From NCBI GenBank assembly GCA_016795325.1, contig JAEUHY010000015.1, positions 124,001 through 188,000 on the forward strand: DNA of 64,000 bases, written 5' to 3'. Positions 36,710 through 45,683 of the stretch are shown here, in pieces; position 1 is the stretch's first letter, and each line of letters starts with the position of its first letter. Below the pieces are notes generated by a model. The model was not told the origin of the DNA, ran no database searches, and worked only from the letters and a program-made list of their open reading frames with translations. This DNA comes from Planctomycetota bacterium (GTDB lineage Bacteria > Planctomycetota > UBA1135 > GCA-002686595). The translations under genes were made by a program, and so were the position numbers.

Positions 36710-38205
36710 GGCGCCTTCTCCGCGGCTTCGAGGGCGGCGCGGCGCTCGTGCGCGGGCGCCAACGGGTCGTAGCCCGCGGGCGCCTGACCGCGCGCGGCGA
36801 GCCAATCGAAGGCGCGCACGCGAGCCGCAGCGGAGGCGTCGTCGAGGAAGATGCGGTTCTCGGCCGCGAGGCGGGCGCGGAACTCCGCCAGGCTCGCGCA
36901 GGTTTGCGCGACGTCTTCGAGTGCCGCCGCCGAGCGTCCCAACTCGCCGGTGAGCCTGAGCAAGACGCCCTCGATTTCGTACGGCAGCGCGCGCGCTTCC
37001 TTCTGCGCCGCGAGTGCGCGCAGCGTCGCGCGCTCCAGTCGCCAGCCGAGTGCGTCGAGCTCGAGTCGCGCGTCGAGGCTCGCGCTCAGCGCGGTGCGGG
37101 CGCTCGCGCCCAGCGCGGCGAGATCGCTGTCGGAGCAGCTCAACGCAAGCTCCGCGGCGAGCTCGGCGCCGGTGCGCAGCGCGAGCTGCAGCAGTGCCGC
37201 GCGCGCGCGCGCGGGATCGTCGAGCGCTTCGATGCCGGGCTCGAGCTCCGCGCGCCGCGCTTCGTGCGCCGCGAGCGCGCGTTGTTGTTCTCTCGCACCG
37301 CGCTCGCTCGCGGCGCAGCGCTCCAGCGCCAGCGCGCGCGCCTCGCTGCTCTCGCGCGAGTCCACACTCAGCTCGAGCGACAGTCCGCGCGCTTCGCCGC
37401 TGACGAACGGTGAGGGCAACAACAGCCGCAGCGGCTCGCCTGCGGGGCGCAGGGCGAAATCGAGGCGCAGGGCTTCGCGCCGCGGCGTTCGGACCGGCGC
37501 GCTGGCGGGATCGGAGTCGTGGTCGAAGTCGACTTCACCGTCGAAGACCAGCGCCACCTGCGCCGCTCCTGCGCTGTCCGCCGGGCGTCCGAGCTCGACG
37601 CGCAGCGCGCGCGTTGCGACAGCGGCCTGGCCGACTTCGTTCCACTGCGCGCGCAGCGTCGTGCCCTCGAGCAGCGCGCCCTCGAAACGATCGAGGTCGC
37701 GCGTGCGGCCGAGCGCGCCGTCCGCCAGCCACTGCGCGTCGCGTGCGGACTCGACGCGCCAAGCTCCGTCGGCGAGCTGGACGCGCGGCTCGACGGGCGC
37801 GCCGCCGAGTTCGGCCGAGATCAAGCTCGCGTGCGCGCTCAGCGGCGTGTGCGCGGCGCGCCATTCGAGCTGGGATGGCGCGAACTCCGTTGCGCGCAGG
37901 TGGATCGTCGCCGTCCATGCGGGCGTCGAGGACTGGGCGAGCCTCTGCGCGGCGCCGAGCGGAGCGGTCACGCCGAGCGGTTCGCCGCAGCGCTGGGAAA
38001 CGCCGGCGCGAAGTTCGGGCGTGCGCAGCGCCGGCGGCTCGCGGCGACTTGCGCTGCAGGCGCTGAGCAAGACGCACAGGCCGAGCGCGGCGCCAGCTGC
38101 GCTGCGCGAGCGAACAACGGGTCGTTGCGAAGGCCGCGTGTCGAGGGCCGCCTGCGGTCGAGCGACGAACGCGCCGCGCCGACCTGCTCCGTGGTGGGGG
38201 ATCAC
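36706..38205 (-). CDS. Lipoprotein of unknown function, coupled to the DUF748 gene
   Basis: A 499-aa protein. The only workable start is GTG at 38205, which gives an unusually long basic leader before a hydrophobic stretch and a lipobox (LLSAC, Cys about 50). The first half has beta-sandwich-like features (ATIHLRATEFAPSQLEWRAA, VALVFDGEVDFDHDSD). The second half (about 285-480) is charged and helical, likely coiled coil (ALALERCAASERGAREQQ onward). No family was recognised. The stop overlaps the GTG of the giant DUF748-type gene; co-translation suggests that the two act together in the envelope. It lies 40 bp after the TPR gene. Confidence 0.7.
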   Translation of the reverse strand: MIPHHGAGRRGAFVARPQAALDTRPSQRPVVRSRSAAGAALGLCVLLSACSASRREPPALRTPELRAGVSQRCGEPLGVTAPLGAAQRLAQSSTPAWTATIHLRATEFAPSQLEWRAAHTPLSAHASLISAELGGAPVEPRVQLADGAWRVESARDAQWLADGALGRTRDLDRFEGALLEGTTLRAQWNEVGQAAVATRALRVELGRPADSAGAAQVALVFDGEVDFDHDSDPASAPVRTPRREALRLDFALRPAGEPLRLLLPSPFVSGEARGLSLELSVDSRESSEARALALERCAASERGAREQQRALAAHEARRAELEPGIEALDDPARARAALLQLALRTGAELAAELALSCSDSDLAALGASARTALSASLDARLELDALGWRLERATLRALAAQKEARALPYEIEGVLLRLTGELGRSAAALEDVAQTCASLAEFRARLAAENRIFLDDASAAARVRAFDWLAARGQAPAGYDPLAPAHERRAALEAAEKAP

Positions 38206-38245
38206 GCGGCGCAGGATACTGGAGCCGTTCCGCGGTTCGACGCAG

Positions 38246-39400
38246 CTACTGCGCGAGGGGCTCGGCGCCGCCGAGTTCGCGATAACGCGCGTAGCGCTGC
38301 TCGGCCGCGGTGCGTTCGCCCTGCGCGATCAACACGCGCGCCAGCGCCAGATGCGAGCCCAGCGCGGTCTTCTCCGCGGCGCGCGGACCGTCGACGATGC
38401 GCTCGAAGTCGGCGCGCGCCTCGCCGAGTCGGCCGCGCAGCCGGTGGATCACGCCGCGGTTGTGGCGCGCGAGCACGTGCTCTGGCTCGAACTCGAGCGC
38501 TTTGCCGTAGGCCTCCGCCGCGGGTTCCAAACGCTCGCGTGTGCGCTCGCATTCGCCGAGCAGAAACCAGCCTTGCGCGTGCTGGGGATGCCGCGCGAGC
38601 AGCTCTTCGAGCACCGCGCTCGCCTTGAGCGGATCGCGCGCCTGCAGCCACAGTTGCGCCAGTCCTTGGCGCGGCAACGGCTCGTCCGGCGACTCGCGGA
38701 TCTGCAGCACGCGCACGCGCCGGTAGGACTGCCACTTGCCGTTTTCGTCGGCGCGCTGGATCCACGCGCGCGCCGCCGCTCCGTCGCCGCGTTGCACGGC
38801 GTCCTGAGCCAAGGCGTGCATCGCGCTGGTCGCTTCGACGTCGAACGGCGCGAGCTCGACGAAGCGCGCGAAGAAGCTCGCTCCGCGCGTGCTGTCGCCC
38901 AGGCGCGTCCAGGCGCGTCCGGCGTACAGCCATGCGTCGGGATAAGCGGCGAGTTTGGGCGCGCGGTCCTCGGGTTTGGCGACGAGAGCCGCCAGCGCGG
39001 GCCCCAGCTCATCGCTCTCCAGCGCGATGCGCGCGCGCTCGAGTTCGATCCACGCACTCGTCTCGGCGCGCACCGGCGTGCGCGCGAGCCACGCGTTCGC
39101 CGCTTCGCGACCGCGCGTCGCGAACGCCGCGCGCGCGGCCAGCGCGAGTTCCTCGCCGTTCCACGCGACTCCCTCGGCGTGCTGCTCCGCCGCCGCGAGC
39201 ACGTCGCGCGGCCGATCGATGAGCAGGCTGTCGCGCCACTCTTCGATGCGCCGCCGCTCAAGGGCTTCGGCCCGCGCCGGTGCGGCGCTTGCGTCCTCCT
39301 GCGCGCCACTCGCCGCGGTCTGCGCCGCGGAGGAACTCCACGCGGCGCTCGCTGCGAACAACGCAACCGCCGCCACCCAGGCTCGCGCACGTGTCGTCAC
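38246..39400 (-). CDS. Exported TPR-repeat protein
   Basis: A 384-aa protein. The GTG at 39400 overlaps the stop of the FG-GAP gene (39397-39400) and yields a signal peptide (VAAVALFAASAAWSSSAAQ, cleavage near residue 26). TPR motifs are clearest in the C-terminal half: QGLAQLWLQARDPLKASAVLEELLARHPQHAQGWFLLGECERTRERL-type helices and EAYGKALEFEPEHVLARHNRGVIH. Translational coupling with a FG-GAP/ASPIC-UnbV protein recalls the frequent pairing of ASPIC/UnbV and TPR domains in one polypeptide or operon in Planctomycetes and Acidobacteria; function there is not established. Confidence 0.85.
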   Translation of the reverse strand: MTTRARAWVAAVALFAASAAWSSSAAQTAASGAQEDASAAPARAEALERRRIEEWRDSLLIDRPRDVLAAAEQHAEGVAWNGEELALAARAAFATRGREAANAWLARTPVRAETSAWIELERARIALESDELGPALAALVAKPEDRAPKLAAYPDAWLYAGRAWTRLGDSTRGASFFARFVELAPFDVEATSAMHALAQDAVQRGDGAAARAWIQRADENGKWQSYRRVRVLQIRESPDEPLPRQGLAQLWLQARDPLKASAVLEELLARHPQHAQGWFLLGECERTRERLEPAAEAYGKALEFEPEHVLARHNRGVIHRLRGRLGEARADFERIVDGPRAAEKTALGSHLALARVLIAQGERTAAEQRYARYRELGGAEPLAQ

Positions 39401-41340
39401 TTCAGCAGCTCCTCTTCGATCACACCGCGACCTTCCGCGATCGTGATGCGCCGTCCCGCGCGGCCCGGCCCGAGGTCTTCGACGCGGCCCGACGGCCACA
39501 GCACGCGCACGCTCGTGTAGCTCTCGCTCGCGCCCAGTCCGAAGTGCAGCCAGGGCGACGAACTCGACTGGTAGCCGACGGAGGGCTCGACGCGCGCGAG
39601 CAACGCGAACTCATCCTCGCCGCTGGCGACGGCGGGCACCACGATCACGCGCGCGCCGAGCGCGTCGGCGCCGGTGCGGCCCTGCGCTCCAGCGGGCGCG
39701 CTCTCGCTGCGCAGCGGGCCCTTGCAGCGCACGACGAGCCAATTCGCTTTGCCGAAGCGGTTCATGCCGAGCGCGACCGGGCCGTCGATGCGGCTGAGCA
39801 CGAGGTCGGGTGCGCCGTCGCCGTCGAAGTCGCCGATCGCTGAGCCACGCGCGCCGAGTTCGGGCGCGAGGATCGACTCGGGCCCGCTCGCCGCCACACG
39901 CTCGAGCCGACGCTCGGCGCCGCGCGCGAAGAGGCGCCACAGGCTCGCGGCTTGCCCGTAGCGGGTGCCGGTGTCCGCCAGATCGGCCTGCGGATACACG
40001 TGGCCGTTGGCGGTGAACAACTCCAGCCGCGCGTCGCCGTCGAAGTCGACCAGGTGCACGCTCCACGACAGCAGCGCGCGCGTTTCGCGTTGCAGTCCGA
40101 AGCGGAACGTCTCGTTGCTGAAGCCGCGCGGGTTGGCGAAGTACAGCGCCGTCGGTTCGCCCGAGAAGTTGGTCAGCGCGAAGTCGAAGTCGCCGTCGCG
40201 ATCGACGTCGCCGAAGGCCGCGCCCATGCCGGCTTCGGCGCGCCCGTCCATCGAGACGGCCACGCCGGCGGAGTACGCGACGTCGGTGAACACGCCGCGG
40301 CCGTCGTTGATGAGCATCAGGTTCGCGACGCTGTCGTTGGCGACGTACACGTCGCTGTCGCCGTCGCCTTCGAAGTCGAACGGCGCGACGGCGAGCGTGA
40401 ACCCGGCGACGTGCCCGGGCAGCGCACGCGCCGTGTCGTCGACGAACGATCCGTCGCCGACGCCGCGCAGGAAGCGGTCGGGCTGCGGCTTCATGCCGTG
40501 CGGACCGCAGTACACCTCGTAGCCCTTCCACTCGCACGGCGCCGCGAGCACGCCCTCGCCGAGTTTTCCGATCGGCGGCGCGACGGGGTCGAGTTCGAGG
40601 TACTGGCCGACGTACACGTCGAGAACACCGTCGCGGTCGGAGTCGAGCAGCGCGAGCGACGTGACCCACAGCGGCGGATGGCCGGCCTCGCGCTTTTCGC
40701 CCGGCGTGAGGCGTGCGTGCGGATCTGTGGGCATCAAGTCCGGGCCTAACACGAGCTCGCCGCGCTCGTTTTGCAGGAGCACGCGCAGCGCGCCGAAGCC
40801 GCCCACCACGAGGTCGCTGTCGCCGTCGTTGTCGAGGTCGCCCGCGGCGATGCCCGTCCACCAGCCGGCGAGTCCGGGGCCTTTCGCGCGGCGGAACTGG
40901 CCGCGGCCGTCGTTGAGGAACACCTCCACATCGGCGCCCGGACCGTTCAGCAGCGCGGCGAGGCTCGCGCAGCCCTGCGTGAACACCAGGTCGAGGTCGC
41001 CGTCGTTCTCGAGGTCGAGTACGGCGACTCCGGCGCCGTTCGCCTCGAGCACCGTGCGCTTGCCAGCCTCGCCGCTGCGGTTGTGGTAGTCGAGCCCGCG
41101 CGCCGCGGCTTCGTCGACGAGGTCGCGGGGCGCAGTGGGGGCGGGAGTCGGGGCCGTCGCTCGCGCCTGCGGCGCGGCGCCGGCGCTCGCGGAACTCGCG
41201 CTGGCTGCGCTCGGCGCGGCCTGCAGGGCGGGCACGGGCTTTTCGTCGCCGCCACAGGCGTTGGTCAGACCCAGAGCGCTGGCTGCGGCGAGAACGCGCA
41301 GGAGGCGTGCGCCGTTGGCGCGCGGAGCAGCGGTGTGCAT
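39397..41340 (-). CDS. FG-GAP/VCBS repeat protein with C-terminal ASPIC/UnbV domain (CRTAC1-like), lipoprotein
   Basis: A 647-aa exported protein. A lipobox-like GLTNAC (Cys about 29) ends the signal and is followed by a Pro/Ala linker. The body has repeated calcium-binding FG-GAP/VCBS motifs: VLDLENDGDLDLVFTQG, AAGDLDNDGDSDLVVGG, DSDRDGVLDVYVG, FDFEGDGDSDVYVAND, GDVDRDGDFDFALTN and GDFDGDGAPDLVLS, which form an integrin-like propeller. The last 120 residues are an ASPIC/UnbV domain (NWLVVRCKG, GARVIVV, VEPSVGYQSSSSPWLHFGLG, VRVLWPSGRVEDL). These proteins are surface or periplasmic and of unknown biochemical role. It heads the four-gene run that ends with the DUF748 protein. Confidence 0.93.
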   Translation of the reverse strand: MHTAAPRANGARLLRVLAAASALGLTNACGGDEKPVPALQAAPSAASASSASAGAAPQARATAPTPAPTAPRDLVDEAAARGLDYHNRSGEAGKRTVLEANGAGVAVLDLENDGDLDLVFTQGCASLAALLNGPGADVEVFLNDGRGQFRRAKGPGLAGWWTGIAAGDLDNDGDSDLVVGGFGALRVLLQNERGELVLGPDLMPTDPHARLTPGEKREAGHPPLWVTSLALLDSDRDGVLDVYVGQYLELDPVAPPIGKLGEGVLAAPCEWKGYEVYCGPHGMKPQPDRFLRGVGDGSFVDDTARALPGHVAGFTLAVAPFDFEGDGDSDVYVANDSVANLMLINDGRGVFTDVAYSAGVAVSMDGRAEAGMGAAFGDVDRDGDFDFALTNFSGEPTALYFANPRGFSNETFRFGLQRETRALLSWSVHLVDFDGDARLELFTANGHVYPQADLADTGTRYGQAASLWRLFARGAERRLERVAASGPESILAPELGARGSAIGDFDGDGAPDLVLSRIDGPVALGMNRFGKANWLVVRCKGPLRSESAPAGAQGRTGADALGARVIVVPAVASGEDEFALLARVEPSVGYQSSSSPWLHFGLGASESYTSVRVLWPSGRVEDLGPGRAGRRITIAEGRGVIEEELLK

Positions 41341-42083
41341 CGCTACACCCTAACCCGTCGACTTCGTGCGCCCAGCGTTGCCGGGCGCGGGCGCCGTTTC
41401 TTGAGCCGCGCATCAACGTGTTCGTGCCGCCGGGCGAGCGCGACCGTGCCGGATCCAGCCCGACGGGGACCGCGGCGCCTCTGCTCGGGCTCGGACCTCC
41501 GTGCCTCCGTGGCTCCTGTGGTTTTTGGTTCTTCTGGTTCTTCCGTCGCCAGCCGCTCGAAGCACGACCGGAACACCGGAAACCAGAAGAACCACAAGAG
41601 CCACGGAGGCACGGAGATCGGAGGAGGCTGAAGCTTGGATTGCACTTCTGCTCGGCTCGGACCTCCGTGCCTCCGTGGCTCCTGTGTTTTTTGGTTCTTC
41701 TGGTTCTTCCTCCACCAGCCGCTCGAAGCACCACCGGAACACCGGAAACCAGAAAGACCACAAGAGCCACGGAGGCACGGAGATCGGAGGAGGCTGAAGC
41801 TTGGATTGCACTTCTGCTCGGCTCGGACCTCCGTGCCTCCGTGGCTCCTGTGTTTTTTGGTTCTTCAGGTTCTTCCGTCGCCGGCCGCTCGAAGCACCAC
41901 CGAAACACCGGAAACCAGAAGAACCACAAGAGCCACGGAGGCACGGAGATCGGAGGGGGACGAACCCCGGCAACGCATGCGCCGCGTGAGGACGGACGCG
42001 CTCGCCCGGCCTTCGCAAATTGACCCCCGCGGCGCATGCGTCTAGCATCCGCCCGGGTTCGCGGCGCGCGTTCCCATCCACCC
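41341..42083. other. Intergenic region between divergent genes, largely tandem repeats
   Basis: 743 bp between the ASPIC lipoprotein gene (minus) and the SPOR-like gene (plus). The middle 470 bp are three tandem 166-bp units; the flanks (41341-41490 and 41960-42083) must contain the two promoters. Open frames within are repeat-derived and not counted as genes. Confidence 0.8.
41491..41958. repeat. Three tandem 166-bp units, each an inverted repeat
   Basis: Units start at 41491, 41657 and 41823 (period exactly 166) with only a handful of differences between units; the third is incomplete at its 3' end (similarity stops near 41956). Within each unit, a left arm (41497-41521 in unit 1) and a right arm (41592-41616) are reverse complements at 24 of 25 positions, separated by about 70 bp, so each can fold into a long hairpin. 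The core ccacggaggcacggag is, from memory, a motif type dispersed in many environmental genomes. Confidence 0.95.
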
Positions 42084-42839
42084 ATGGCGAACCGCGGCAA
42101 GCATCTGCTCGAGGCCTTCAAGACCGCCGGACCCGGCGCGTCGTCGCCCCCGAGCAGCACGGCGTCGCGTTCGGCGTCGTCCCCAGGTGGGGGCGGGGGC
42201 GGCGGTGGAGCGCGGCCTTCGCCGTCGAGCTCGCCCTACGGCGCCCCGACGGTGATCTCGCTCAACGCGCCCCAGCTGCGTCTGTTCGGGCTGGTCGTGC
42301 TGCTCTTGTGCGTGGTCACGTTCCTCCTCGGGCGTCTGAGCGTCTCGCGCGGCACGCAGGCGGCGGAATCCGACAGCGCGGCCAAGGCGGCGCAGAGCGC
42401 TGCGGCCGCGCAAGTTGCGCCGAGCGGGCCGGCGCCGACGGCGTCTCCGGCGGTTGCGGAGGCGCAGCCTCCGGCTGCCCCCCCGGCCCCGGCCGGTGGC
42501 CAGCCGATCGTCGATTCCCAGGCGCGCGAGCCCGCCGAGCAGGCGCTGCTCGACCGCAAGAACGTCTACACGATCAAGCTGGTCCACTACTCCAATACGC
42601 AGGCGAACCAGCGCCTGGCGGCCCAGACCGCCCAGTACATCCGCGCCCAGAACCTGCCCGCCGTGGTCGCCACGGACGGGGCGGGCCTGTTCATCCTGGT
42701 CGGCGCCGCGCCGCGCCAGGTCGATCTGGATGCCTACCTCGCCCAGGTCAAGCGGCTGGCCGGTCCGCCGCCGCTGAACCGCGCCGGCGAGTTCGCCAGC
42801 GCCTACCTCGAGAAGATCGACCGCGTCTTCAAGCGCTGA
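42084..42839 (+). CDS. Membrane-anchored SPOR-like protein, possible peptidoglycan-associated role
   Basis: A 251-aa protein starting at the ATG at 42084 (an in-frame TTG/ATG 48 bases upstream is less likely). The N-terminal cytoplasmic part contains a glycine run (SSPGGGGGGGGARP). One transmembrane helix (about 66-88, LFGLVVLLLCVVTFLLGRL) is followed by an Ala/Pro/Gln-rich periplasmic linker. The C-terminal 85 residues (YTIKLVHYSNTQANQRLA, QTAQYIRAQNLPAVV, LFILVGAAPRQVDLDAYLAQV) have the length and strand-helix order of a SPOR domain, which binds denuded septal glycans. The match is by pattern, not by close sequence. It stands 127 bp upstream of the small basic protein gene. Confidence 0.65.
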   Translation: MANRGKHLLEAFKTAGPGASSPPSSTASRSASSPGGGGGGGGARPSPSSSPYGAPTVISLNAPQLRLFGLVVLLLCVVTFLLGRLSVSRGTQAAESDSAAKAAQSAAAAQVAPSGPAPTASPAVAEAQPPAAPPAPAGGQPIVDSQAREPAEQALLDRKNVYTIKLVHYSNTQANQRLAAQTAQYIRAQNLPAVVATDGAGLFILVGAAPRQVDLDAYLAQVKRLAGPPPLNRAGEFASAYLEKIDRVFKR

Positions 42840-42966
42840 AGCTCGCGCCGCGGCCGACCTGCGGCAGGGCCGCCGCGCCTGGTCACCCGCGGAACTGCAC
42901 CGCCCCCCGCGCGCCGCGCGCCGATTTCCCGTACACTACCGGACTCCCCCCGAACCCCTCATCGCC

Positions 42967-43242
42967 ATGTCGATCCACTCTTCTCTCCGCGGCGTCAGCA
43001 CCCTCGTCGGTGAACGCAGCGTGTTCTCCCGCCGCGAACGCCTCGAGATCCTGGCCAAGGCCGGCAAGTTCAAGGAAGGCGAGCGCTCCGTGCTCGGCCT
43101 GCCCAAGGTCCGCACCCGCTTCAAGGTCGCGGGCGCCAAGAAGGTCGACAAGAAGGCCGAAGGCGCCGACGAGAAGAAGGGCGCTGCCGCCCCGGCCGCG
43201 AAGGCCGCTGCTCCGGCCGCCAAGGCGCCGGCGAAGAAGTAG
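42967..43242 (+). CDS. Small basic protein of the Planctomycetes/Verrucomicrobia/Chlamydiae family
   Basis: A 91-aa basic protein. The first 55 residues match the PVC small basic protein family (MSIHSSLRGVSTLVGERSVF, then SRRERLEILAKAGKFKEG and VLGLPKVRTRFKV); these short proteins are known only from that superphylum and have no assigned function, although nucleic-acid or ribosome contact is plausible from their charge. Here the core is followed by a 30-residue Ala/Lys/Pro tail (AAPAAKAAAPAAKAPAKK) of the kind seen in histone H1-like or ribosomal-protein extensions. A TACACT box at 42932 precedes the ATG by about 30 bp. It is the best taxonomic marker in the window. Confidence 0.88.
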   Translation: MSIHSSLRGVSTLVGERSVFSRRERLEILAKAGKFKEGERSVLGLPKVRTRFKVAGAKKVDKKAEGADEKKGAAAPAAKAAAPAAKAPAKK

Positions 43243-43384
43243 CGCCGTCGAACCAGCTCAGGCGACGTCGTTCTTGCAGCGCAGCGCGTGGCGCTTCGCG
43301 CGGCAGGGCGCGACTCGCCCAGCACGATCCCGACGCGCGCGCCGCGGCGAGTCCTTCGCCCGCGGCGCGCGCCTTCGTCCGCCC

Positions 43385-44248
43385 ATGCACGCCGCATCTC
43401 GATCGCCGCGCGGCGACGAACCCGCGCTCGCTCCGTCCGGCCTCCAAGCGCCGGTGCTCGAGGTGTTCGCCTCGTTCCAGGGCGAGGGCCAGTATGTCGG
43501 CGAGCCCCAGAGCTTCGTGCGCCTCGCCGGCTGCCCGCTGCGCTGTCGCTGGTGCGACACGCCGGGCTCGTGGGCGATCGGCGCGGCGGACGCGACGGCG
43601 CGCATCGACGCGCGCAATGCACGCCGGCGCGAGCAGCGCTGGGCGACGCCGTTCCAAGTCGCGTGTTGGGTCGCGCAGGTCGAGCCGGGCGCGCCGCGCA
43701 CCATCAGCGTGACCGGCGGCGAACCGCTGCTGTGGCCGGAGTTCGTGCGCGCGCTGGCGAAGTTCGCCGGTCCGCGCCGCGTGCACCTCGAAACCGCCGG
43801 CGCTCACCCGCGCGCGCTCGCGCACGTGCTCGACTCCGTGCAGCACGTCAGCCTCGATTTGAAGTTGCCCGCCGACCTCGACACGCCCGTCGAGTTCTCC
43901 CAGCCCCAACTGGCCGCGGGCGGCGCGCCCTGGCTCGAAGCTTCGCCGAGCGACGCGCGCGAGTGGGCCGAGGCGCGCGCCGAGTGTCTGAGCCTCGTGC
44001 GGCGCCGCGACGCCTGCGCCAAGCTGCTCGTCGCCGGCGGGCGCCGTGCCAGCGAGTTCGATCCGCTGCTCGAAAGCGTGGCTGAGCACGCACCCGAGTT
44101 GCCGCTGTTCCTCCAACCCGTGACTCCCGTGCGCGACGTGCCCGCGCCGGACTTCGAGCTCCTCACCCAGGTGGCCGAGCGCGCGCGCGATCTCGAATTG
44201 CGCGTACGCCTGGTCCCGCAGACGCACAAGGCGCTCGGCCTGCCATGA
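43385..44248 (+). CDS. queE: 7-carboxy-7-deazaguanine synthase (QueE), radical SAM
   Basis: A 287-aa radical SAM enzyme that ring-contracts 6-carboxytetrahydropterin to 7-carboxy-7-deazaguanine in queuosine biosynthesis. The family start VLEVFASFQGEGQYVGEPQSFVRLAGC is nearly consensus. The cluster-binding motif CPLRCRWC has Cys50, Cys54 and Cys57 (CxxxCxxC), and ISVTGGEPLLW is the glycine-rich SAM-contacting strand. VHLETAG and VSLDLKLP follow as expected for QueE. The core loop between the CxxxCxxC and GGEP is typical length. The start ATG at 43385 is chosen because the frame upstream lacks similarity. The stop overlaps the start of der (ATGA), an operon link rather than a pathway link; no queC/queD gene is in the window. 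Confidence 0.93.
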   Translation: MHAASRSPRGDEPALAPSGLQAPVLEVFASFQGEGQYVGEPQSFVRLAGCPLRCRWCDTPGSWAIGAADATARIDARNARRREQRWATPFQVACWVAQVEPGAPRTISVTGGEPLLWPEFVRALAKFAGPRRVHLETAGAHPRALAHVLDSVQHVSLDLKLPADLDTPVEFSQPQLAAGGAPWLEASPSDAREWAEARAECLSLVRRRDACAKLLVAGGRRASEFDPLLESVAEHAPELPLFLQPVTPVRDVPAPDFELLTQVAERARDLELRVRLVPQTHKALGLP

Positions 44249-45681
44249 ACGACGAACCCGACGAAGACTTCGACGCTGACCTCGACCCCGACCAGGATTC
44301 CGAGCTCGAAGCCGAGCTGGACACCGGCATGTTCGCGCCGCTGCGGCGCATCGCGATCGTCGGCCGGCCCAACGTCGGCAAGTCGACGCTGCTCAACCGC
44401 ATGGCGAACAGCCGTGTCGCCATCGTCGAGCCCACCGCGGGCGTGACGCGCGACCGCGTCGCGGTGCCCGCGCGCATCTCGACCGGCGAGGGCGAGCGTT
44501 GGTTCGAAGTCGTCGACACCGGCGGCATCGGCATCGTCGACCGCGACGATCTGGGACCGGAGGTCGAGGCCCAGGTGCTGGCCGCGGTGCAGAGCTCCGA
44601 CCTCGTGCTGTTCCTCGTCGACGCCAAGGACGGCCTCACGCCGCTCGACGGCGAAGTCGCCAAGCGCCTGCGCGGCATCGCTCCGCCGGTGCTGCTGGTC
44701 GTCAACAAGTGCGAAGGCCGACAAGCGGGCTGGGCCGTGGGCGAGTTCCGGCGCCTGGGCGTCGGCGAAGGACCGTTCGCGATCAGCGCGCAGGGCGGCG
44801 AAGGGCTGCGCGAGCTGTACGAGCGCATCGGCGAGCTCCTGCCGCCGCTCGAAGAAGGCCTCGATGAGGCGCCGACCGCGCCGTACATGAAGCTCGCCAT
44901 CGTCGGCCTGCGCAACGCGGGCAAGTCGACGCTGGTCAACTGCCTCGCGGGCGAGGAGCGCATGATCGTGTCGGAGATTCCGGGCACGACGCGCGACTCG
45001 GTCGACGTGCGCTTCGAGCGCGACGGCGAGACCTTCGTGGTGATCGACAGCGCCGGTCTGCGCAAGAAGTCCAAGATCGCCGACGCGATCGAGTTCTTCT
45101 CCGACGCGCGCAGCCACCGCGCGATCCGGCGCGCCGACGTGGTCGTGCACCTGTTCGACGTCAGCCAGGAACTCGGTCAGATCGACAAGACGCTGACGCG
45201 CTACGTCATCGACCACTACAAGCCGGTGATCCTGGGCGCGAACAAGTGGGACCTGGTGAGCGACATGGAGCGCCAGCAGTTCGTCGACTACATCCGCGCC
45301 GAGTTGCCGCAGCTCTCCTGGGCGCCGATCCACTTCCTCTCGGCGCGCGAAGGCCGCGGCGTGGAGAGCCTGTTGCGCTTGGCGCGCAAGCTCTTCGAGC
45401 AGAGCAAGACCGAGGTGCCCACGGGCCAGCTCAACCGCACGCTCGAGAAGGCGATGGAGGAGCGCAGCCCGATCGCCAACGGCGCGCGCGTGCGCATCTA
45501 CTACGGCACGCAGATCACGACGCGTCCGCCCACGTTCCGCCTGTACGTCAACGACAAGCGTTTCCTGACGCGCAACTACGTGCGCTACCTCACCGGGCGC
45601 TTGCGCGAGTCCCTGGAACTGGAGAACCTCCCGATCCGTCTCGAGCTGACGGACAAGGCCGAGTCCAAGGAGCGCAGCTGA
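44245..45681 (+). CDS. der: Ribosome biogenesis GTPase Der (EngA)
   Basis: A 478-aa protein with the Der hallmark of two successive GTPase domains plus a C-terminal KH-like domain. The first P-loop is GRPNVGKSTLL (about 40-50) with DTGGIG and NKCEG; the second is GLRNAGKSTLV (about 222-232) with DSAGL and NKWD. The C-terminus TRPPTFRLYVNDKRFLTRNYVRYL is the conserved KH-like tail. Der assists 50S subunit assembly. In the first domain the G4 motif is NKCE rather than NKxD, an acceptable variant in Der. An acidic 30-residue N-terminal extension (Asp/Glu-rich) precedes the first domain; an internal ATG at codon 29 would give the common length. Translation is coupled to queE by the ATGA overlap. 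Confidence 0.97.
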   Translation: MNDEPDEDFDADLDPDQDSELEAELDTGMFAPLRRIAIVGRPNVGKSTLLNRMANSRVAIVEPTAGVTRDRVAVPARISTGEGERWFEVVDTGGIGIVDRDDLGPEVEAQVLAAVQSSDLVLFLVDAKDGLTPLDGEVAKRLRGIAPPVLLVVNKCEGRQAGWAVGEFRRLGVGEGPFAISAQGGEGLRELYERIGELLPPLEEGLDEAPTAPYMKLAIVGLRNAGKSTLVNCLAGEERMIVSEIPGTTRDSVDVRFERDGETFVVIDSAGLRKKSKIADAIEFFSDARSHRAIRRADVVVHLFDVSQELGQIDKTLTRYVIDHYKPVILGANKWDLVSDMERQQFVDYIRAELPQLSWAPIHFLSAREGRGVESLLRLARKLFEQSKTEVPTGQLNRTLEKAMEERSPIANGARVRIYYGTQITTRPPTFRLYVNDKRFLTRNYVRYLTGRLRESLELENLPIRLELTDKAESKERS

Positions 45682-45683
45682 AC

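Noticed and set aside
41307..42023. Open frames of up to 238 codons on both strands in the 166-bp repeat array
   Set aside because: They consist of the translated tandem repeat, have no start context and no family similarity; the DNA is better explained as repeats.
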